A stretch of DNA of 9,825 nt from NCBI GenBank assembly GCA_018064565.1, contig JAGHVA010000156.1, positions 1-9,825 on the forward strand, given 5' to 3'. Under the pieces are notes generated by a model, which had not been told where the DNA came from, did no database searches, and saw nothing but the letters and a program-made list of their open reading frames with translations. The translations under genes were made by a program, and so were the position numbers. Below are positions 6,270 to 9,825 of this stretch, piece after piece (the stretch's first letter is position 1; the number at the start of each line of letters is the position of its first letter). This stretch comes from Candidatus Colimorpha onthohippi. Its GTDB lineage: Bacteria; Bacteroidota; Bacteroidia; Bacteroidales; P3.

Positions 6270-9047
6270 ATGAAAAAAACTCTTATGGTTGCGTGTTTCG
6301 CATTGTGTGGAACGTTAGCGTTTGCTCAAACAGTGCGTACTGCTGCTGGCGATGACCACAATACCGCCAGTCGCCGCAACACTGTCTCGCTGGATCCAAG
6401 CCAGCAGCCCGCCCAGCAACCTATGGTGGGCTACAACGCATCAATCTTTACCAAGGCTGCAAAGCCAGCAGAAAATGTGCTGCTGCACTGCGAATTTAAT
6501 TCTGATAAGGAGGAAGAAGGGTTGAATGGGAGTGCTATGTATTCGTTAGGTAACGTGCAGGCTACTGAAAAATTGGATGGAGAGTATGCTTCGAAACATA
6601 CTTCACCAAAAACTGCTTGTAGTTGGTCAAGAATTAGTTGGAATGATTCCAACGACTTGAAGCATGTAGCTTGGACTAATACTTGGCCTGCCCTTTTCAA
6701 TTATTTTGCTTACTCTGGTGGTTTGTGGTATCAGATTTACGGCTTGTTCGATACCACGAGCACTGGTCGTGATGGTATGATGATTTTGTCATCGATTGAC
6801 CAAGATCAGGTTGGATCGTATTGTATCAATACATACATTGAGTTTACAGAACCAATTGATGTGTCGAGTGTTAATAATGTTGATATTGAGATGTATCAAT
6901 ATTATTGCAAGTACTACGATCAGTGTTTTGTAGATTATTCAATAGCTGATGGTGAGTGGTTCTCGATGGAAATCAATGTTACGAATGTTGATGTAATTGT
7001 GAACGGTGATATCTATGGCAAATCTACCTATGCATTGCCTAAGCGTGCTGTTTCAATGGCTCAAAATGCCACTGGTGGTAACAAGGATAAGTTGAAACTG
7101 CGTATCCGTTTCTACAGTAAGCCTACTACCAACCAAGCAAGTTATGGCTATTGGTGGATGCTCGACGATGTAAGAGTCTTAGAGGGTCAGCCCAGTCGTT
7201 TAAGCCCTCGTCCTCAGTATTACAGCGAGGGTGGATACCAGATTTATCCTAAAGGTTTGGAAACTCCTTTCTTCTGGAACTGCCAGATTTCGAACACGGG
7301 AATCAACAATGAAACTGGTACTGTCGCTACTATCTGGAACTACAAGAGTGGTGAAGATGCTGAGAAAATTGGTGAGTTTGCTAATGGTACAATCTCTGTA
7401 TTCAATCAGCAAGCTGACGTAAAATATGTTATGGTTGACCCCGCTGGTTACCATACTGACGACCAAAACCGTGATGCCGATGGTTGGCATTGCTTGGCCA
7501 CAAATGTTAAGAAGGCTGACGCAGCGTTCCAAAATCACTTTACTACCGATGAGGTGGGCGACTATTTTGTATATGCTCAGGTTACTACCAATTCAGGTTT
7601 GGATTATAAGTTCGACACCATCTATTATAAGGTGTCCGACTATGAGGAGTCTATCAAGGGTTATGTATGGAGTCGTGACAATGGTGTAATTAGCGGTCAG
7701 CGTGCTTTCCGTTATGGTTTCACCGATGACAAGAAATATGTAACTTCTAATTCGAAAAACTATGCTGCTGAGGGTTACGAGGTAGAGCTTCGTTACACAA
7801 CTGGTGACAGTATTCCTAAGGACGAGAACGACAACCCGTTTGTAATCCGTGGTGTTGAGTTAATTCCTGCCACTTATGCTCGTTATCGTTACGACAATTC
7901 TGTAATCAGCCCTGTCTTGATGTATGATGCTTGCAATGACGATAACAAAAACACTGTGTCGTTCAGGTCAATGAATACTGGTGCTGGTAGTTACACTGTC
8001 GATTCCAACAATATCGGTAGAGAGTTTAACGAAGATGAGTTGTTGGGCAATTTTGGATATTTGACTCGCGATCAGTACACGAGCGAAGGTAATTACAAAC
8101 CTATCTTCCTTGAGTTCCCAGAGCAGCCTGAATTGGAGGCCAATGTAAGTTATCGTATTGGTTATCGTTTGGAAGAATTAGGTTACTTTGCTGTAGCAAC
8201 CTCTTCAGAAGACTATTATTTCCAATATAAGGAGAATACCAAAGACACTCTGAAATATCATTTCTTCAACCGTGAGGAGGATCAGAAAAACATTGGTGAT
8301 GAAAAATTTGCTTCTCGTTTTGCTAAAGAGGGTCGTATTGATAACTGGTATGATGTACGCGTTTATGACCCAGTGGCAAAAGACAACTGCTGGGCCGGTA
8401 CCTATTTGGGCTCATATCCTATGATTCACATGATTATTGGTCCTCGTGTTGATAAGGATACGTTCCACATCAATTTCGAATGCGAAGACGATGGTGAACT
8501 TGGTATTGTGTATCTTGACAATGATGACGCCAATATGTGTGGCGAGACGACAGATGTGTCAGAAAGTTCTACCCACTATATCTACGCTGCGCCTTCAGAA
8601 GAGGGTGCTGTAAAGTCCATCACAATCGATGGTCAGGAGATTTACAATTCCGAAACTGATGGTCTCAGCATCAACTATGAGGAAGGCGACATCAAGGTGA
8701 ATAGTATCTCTGATGGCATTTTCGAGATTGTGTTTGGCAACATCAGCGATAATCATTCGGTCTTTGTTGCTTTCGAAGAGTACGAAGGTATTGATGGTAT
8801 CAAATCGCGCGTTAGCATGAGTCTCCAGCCCAATCCTGCAATCAACCAGGTTCGTATGGAGGTGAAGGGTATGACTGGTTTGATGGATTGTGCTCTTATT
8901 GACATGAGTGGTCGTGAGGTGTACAGCAGCAAGATGAGTGCTGAGGGTAGCCACACCATAAGTCTTGCCGGTTTGTCGAAGGGTGTCTATTTCGTTCGCG
9001 TCTCGAACGAGAAACTCACCAAGGTCGAAAAACTTATTGTTCGTTAA
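6270..9047 (+). CDS. T9SS-exported surface protein with type A sorting domain
   Basis: This 925-residue protein has a clear signal peptide (MKK, hydrophobic core, AFA/Q cleavage near residue 19). The final 75-77 residues, from SLQPNPA at 851-857 to KVEKLIVR, form a type A T9SS C-terminal domain: PNP start, a GREVYSS strand, GLSKGVYFVRV and a basic end. In this system the domain is recognised at the outer membrane and removed when cargo is released or anchored. About residues 70-305 resemble a jelly-roll, choice-of-anchor J / MAM-like module ending in WWMLDDVRV (295-303). About 310-460 look like a CARDB/Ig-like beta module. About 731-836 form another beta module ending NHSVFVAF (828-835). No catalytic motif is recognised, so an adhesive, binding or structural role is inferred. 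Arginine is mostly CGT and glycine often GGT, suggesting high expression. The ATG at 6270 begins the signal peptide exactly. A strong promoter precedes it and a terminator follows. Confidence 0.9.
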   Translation: MKKTLMVACFALCGTLAFAQTVRTAAGDDHNTASRRNTVSLDPSQQPAQQPMVGYNASIFTKAAKPAENVLLHCEFNSDKEEEGLNGSAMYSLGNVQATEKLDGEYASKHTSPKTACSWSRISWNDSNDLKHVAWTNTWPALFNYFAYSGGLWYQIYGLFDTTSTGRDGMMILSSIDQDQVGSYCINTYIEFTEPIDVSSVNNVDIEMYQYYCKYYDQCFVDYSIADGEWFSMEINVTNVDVIVNGDIYGKSTYALPKRAVSMAQNATGGNKDKLKLRIRFYSKPTTNQASYGYWWMLDDVRVLEGQPSRLSPRPQYYSEGGYQIYPKGLETPFFWNCQISNTGINNETGTVATIWNYKSGEDAEKIGEFANGTISVFNQQADVKYVMVDPAGYHTDDQNRDADGWHCLATNVKKADAAFQNHFTTDEVGDYFVYAQVTTNSGLDYKFDTIYYKVSDYEESIKGYVWSRDNGVISGQRAFRYGFTDDKKYVTSNSKNYAAEGYEVELRYTTGDSIPKDENDNPFVIRGVELIPATYARYRYDNSVISPVLMYDACNDDNKNTVSFRSMNTGAGSYTVDSNNIGREFNEDELLGNFGYLTRDQYTSEGNYKPIFLEFPEQPELEANVSYRIGYRLEELGYFAVATSSEDYYFQYKENTKDTLKYHFFNREEDQKNIGDEKFASRFAKEGRIDNWYDVRVYDPVAKDNCWAGTYLGSYPMIHMIIGPRVDKDTFHINFECEDDGELGIVYLDNDDANMCGETTDVSESSTHYIYAAPSEEGAVKSITIDGQEIYNSETDGLSINYEEGDIKVNSISDGIFEIVFGNISDNHSVFVAFEEYEGIDGIKSRVSMSLQPNPAINQVRMEVKGMTGLMDCALIDMSGREVYSSKMSAEGSHTISLAGLSKGVYFVRVSNEKLTKVEKLIVR

Positions 9048-9074
9048 TTTCAGTTTTAATGATTTAGTTAAATG

Positions 9075-9100
9075 TTTTCGATTAGCTGAGCGCAGACAAG
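9075..9100 (+). repeat. Sense-oriented 3'-region motif, copy B
   Basis: This 26-bp segment begins TTTTCGAT and ends GCAGACAAG, and matches the minus-strand segment at 17-42 at 23 positions. It begins 27 nt after the stop of the T9SS cargo gene, on the same strand, and lies between the stop and the terminator hairpin. It would therefore be part of the mRNA 3' region. The three differences are single substitutions. Confidence 0.6.
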
Positions 9101-9136
9101 GTTTGCGAGGCGAGAAAGCGTGGCTAAATTTAATAT

Positions 9137-9178
9137 AAAGAGCATCTCTGGTTTCTCAACCAGAGATGTTCTTTTATT
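9137..9178 (+). terminator. Strong intrinsic terminator after the T9SS cargo gene
   Basis: A 14-bp stem pairs GAGCATCTCTGGTT (9140-9153) with AACCAGAGATGTTC (9158-9171), with one G-U pair, around a 4-nt TCTC loop. Three more A-T pairs extend it (9137-9139 with 9172-9174). The downstream arm runs into TTTTATTG. This is the classic hairpin plus U-tract form and sits 90 nt after the stop codon. Confidence 0.9.
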
Positions 9179-9237
9179 GTTGTCTGTAAGAAATGATGTT
9201 TGGTTATAGGGGTAAATGCCTAAGTGATGAAAAAACA

Positions 9238-9269
9238 CGTTTGCTTTTGGCTGAGGCGAGAAGCAAACG
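9238..9269. repeat. Inverted repeat with 9-bp arms
   Basis: CGTTTGCTT at 9238-9246 is the exact reverse complement of AAGCAAACG at 9261-9269, with a 14-nt loop. No T-run follows on the plus strand. On the minus strand the hairpin is followed by TGTTTTTTCATC, which could make it a leftward terminator. The loop shares GAGGCGAGAA with 9107-9116, just after motif copy B. Confidence 0.4.
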
Positions 9270-9317
9270 CCACTGATGTTGGCGAGCAATGTGAAATGGT
9301 GTAATCTATGGGGGTTA

Positions 9318-9422
9318 AAACGAAATGTGGAATTTGAGTTGGTTGGAAATTTGACGTAATGATTAGTGTGTTATTGTGTTGCGTGGTTTTGTGGATGACT
9401 AATTAATTTCAAACGAAATGTG
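9318..9422 (+). repeat. 12-bp direct repeat pair
   Basis: AAACGAAATGTG occurs perfectly at 9318-9329 and 9411-9422, 93 bp apart. Both copies are followed by related TTTG...GGTTG sequence, so the similarity is wider but degenerate. The pair could be the remains of a duplicated segment of about 93 bp. Confidence 0.55.
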
Positions 9423-9426
9423 ATTT

Positions 9427-9512
9427 GGTTGAATTTTGGTTGATTTTTTGGGGAGGGATTTGGCTTTGGGGTGAGGGTTGGTTGAATGATGGTTGAATTG
9501 TGGTTGTAGATG
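9427..9512 (+). repeat. Degenerate 11-bp-spaced GGTTGA words
   Basis: GGTTGAAT occurs at 9427, 9480 and 9491, with variants at 9438 (GGTTGATT) and 9502 (GGTTGTAG). Within each cluster neighbouring copies are exactly 11 bp apart, like an eroded tandem repeat with an 11-bp unit. A separate set of 11-bp tandem repeats occurs at 9711-9742. Confidence 0.5.
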
Positions 9513-9646
9513 GTCTTGGATGGTGGGTTTTGCTATGTGTGGGGTTGGTGTAATTGGCTGGTTTGCGGTGTTTTGCTTGGTTGGGTGTCGGGGGTTGGGT
9601 GATGATGGTCTGAGGCGGGTGAGAGGGTGCGGTTTGAGTGGTTTTT

Positions 9647-9668
9647 GGGCATTGTTTGCCCTTTTTTT
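9647..9668 (+). terminator. Short terminator-like hairpin with T-tract
   Basis: GGGCA (9647-9651) pairs with TGCCC (9657-9661) around a TTGTT loop, followed by seven T residues (9662-9668). Geometry fits an intrinsic terminator for rightward transcription, though the stem is only 5 bp. No gene is seen between it and the strong terminator at 9137-9178, so it may end a small RNA or stop read-through. Confidence 0.5.
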
Positions 9669-9710
9669 ATGTGTGTTTGATTTGTGTTAAAATGTGTTAA
9701 TTTTTGGCTA

Positions 9711-9742
9711 AATTAGGCAAGAATTAGGCAAGAATTAGGCAA
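9711..9742 (+). repeat. Three 11-bp tandem repeats
   Basis: AATTAGGCAA occurs at 9711-9720, 9722-9731 and 9733-9742, each pair separated by a single G, so the unit is AATTAGGCAAG. Just upstream TGTGTTAA occurs twice with a 10-bp period (9683-9690 and 9693-9700). Repeats near one helical turn can be stacked protein-binding sites on one DNA face, but simple slippage repeats are equally possible. Confidence 0.8.
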
Positions 9743-9768
9743 AAGTATGTTTTTTTTGTGCTGTACAA
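9740..9768 (-). promoter_or_regulatory. Promoter-like element on the minus strand
   Basis: Read on the minus strand, TACTTTTG (9747-9740) is a perfect TAnnTTTG -7 element and TTG (9768-9766) lies 18 bp upstream, close to the expected 19-21 bp. It would drive leftward transcription starting in the tandem repeats near 9733. No leftward gene is recognised, so this is tentative. Confidence 0.25.
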
Positions 9769-9825
9769 GGGGGGATAGTGTCGTTAAATGGTCTGAAAAC
9801 GGCAAAAATCGTGTTGAAGTGGGGG

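Larger units (their letters stand above)
9301..9660. other. C-depleted, G/T-rich block
   Basis: By my count of the printed sequence, the plus strand has about 20 C in 360 bases here, while G is very frequent; in 9421-9480 there are about 25 G and one C. This strand asymmetry is far stronger than in the genes of the window. G-runs at 9450-9453, 9455-9457, 9468-9471 and 9475-9477, and again at 9583-9585, 9590-9594, 9597-9599, 9617-9619 and 9625-9627, give quadruplex potential with some long loops. Confidence 0.7.
9181..9825. other. Long non-coding stretch at the right edge
   Basis: I see no convincing gene here. The open frames are short and lack a family signature. The plus-strand frame at 9493-9690 is mostly a product of G/T-rich composition and spans a terminator-like hairpin, while the minus-strand frame at 9068-9289 runs across the cargo-gene terminator. 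No tRNA or rRNA was recognised. The region holds a 9-bp hairpin (9238-9269), direct repeats, a C-poor G/T-rich block (9301-9660), a terminator-like hairpin (9647-9668) and a tandem repeat (9711-9742). A gene may begin beyond the window edge. Confidence 0.6.

Noticed and set aside
8595..8954. Minus-strand open frame of 119 codons rich in Thr and His
   Set aside because: It is antisense to the T9SS sorting-domain region, which has strong family support; its composition mirrors the opposite strand.
9068..9289. Minus-strand open frame of 73 codons
   Set aside because: It runs across the strong terminator and motif copy B, has no recognisable domain and ends at the cargo gene's 3' end.
9493..9690. 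Plus-strand open frame of 65 codons
   Set aside because: Its Gly/Trp/Cys/Val-rich product follows from G/T-rich composition, it spans a terminator-like hairpin and has no recognisable family signature.
9711..9742. CRISPR-like array
   Set aside because: The 11-bp units are directly adjacent with no unique spacers, unlike the 20-40 bp repeats and spacers of CRISPR arrays, and no cas gene is present.

Overview
The window looks like a piece of a Bacteroidales-type (Bacteroidota) chromosome of intermediate GC. The evidence is: a large secreted protein with a type IX secretion (T9SS) type A C-terminal sorting domain; a DUF4292 lipoprotein next to a TPR lipoprotein; gene starts with A-rich leaders and no clear Shine-Dalgarno sequences; and a Bacteroidota-style promoter (TTTG, 19 bp, TATATTTG) in front of the secreted protein. 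Genus cannot be decided from the sequence.

Layout. Positions 132-6015 hold seven genes on the minus strand, tightly spaced (gaps of 9-61 bp, one 26-bp overlap), so probably one operon read right to left. In transcription order they are: TPR-repeat lipoprotein; a 70-residue ferredoxin:thioredoxin reductase (FTR) catalytic-chain-like iron-sulfur protein; a short DUF4292 lipoprotein; a secreted protein with a probable LolA/RseB-like fold; tRNA adenosine deaminase TadA; a sugar-phosphate-type nucleotidyltransferase; and a SAM-dependent methyltransferase with a THUMP-like C-terminal part. The first four form an envelope-biased block with a redox protein inside it; the last three are cytoplasmic, housekeeping-type enzymes.

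A 254-bp divergent intergenic region (6016-6269) separates the operon from a 925-residue T9SS cargo protein on the plus strand (6270-9047). It contains a strong promoter for the cargo gene, a perfect 15-bp palindrome and a weaker second promoter-like pair. A strong intrinsic terminator follows the cargo gene at about 9137-9178.

From 9181 to 9825 no convincing gene is seen. This stretch is unusual: the plus strand is very poor in C (about 5-6% over 9301-9660), rich in G and T, and carries degenerate 11-bp-spaced GGTTGA words, G-runs with quadruplex potential, a second small terminator-like hairpin and three perfect or near-perfect 11-bp tandem repeats. A 26-bp motif shared at 23 positions lies downstream of both transcription units (17-42 minus, 9075-9100 plus), in sense orientation each time.

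The best candidates for something undescribed are the TPR / FTR-like / DUF4292 / LolA-like block, the altered FTR active-site motif (CCC where the family has CHC), and the paired sense-oriented 3'-region motif.
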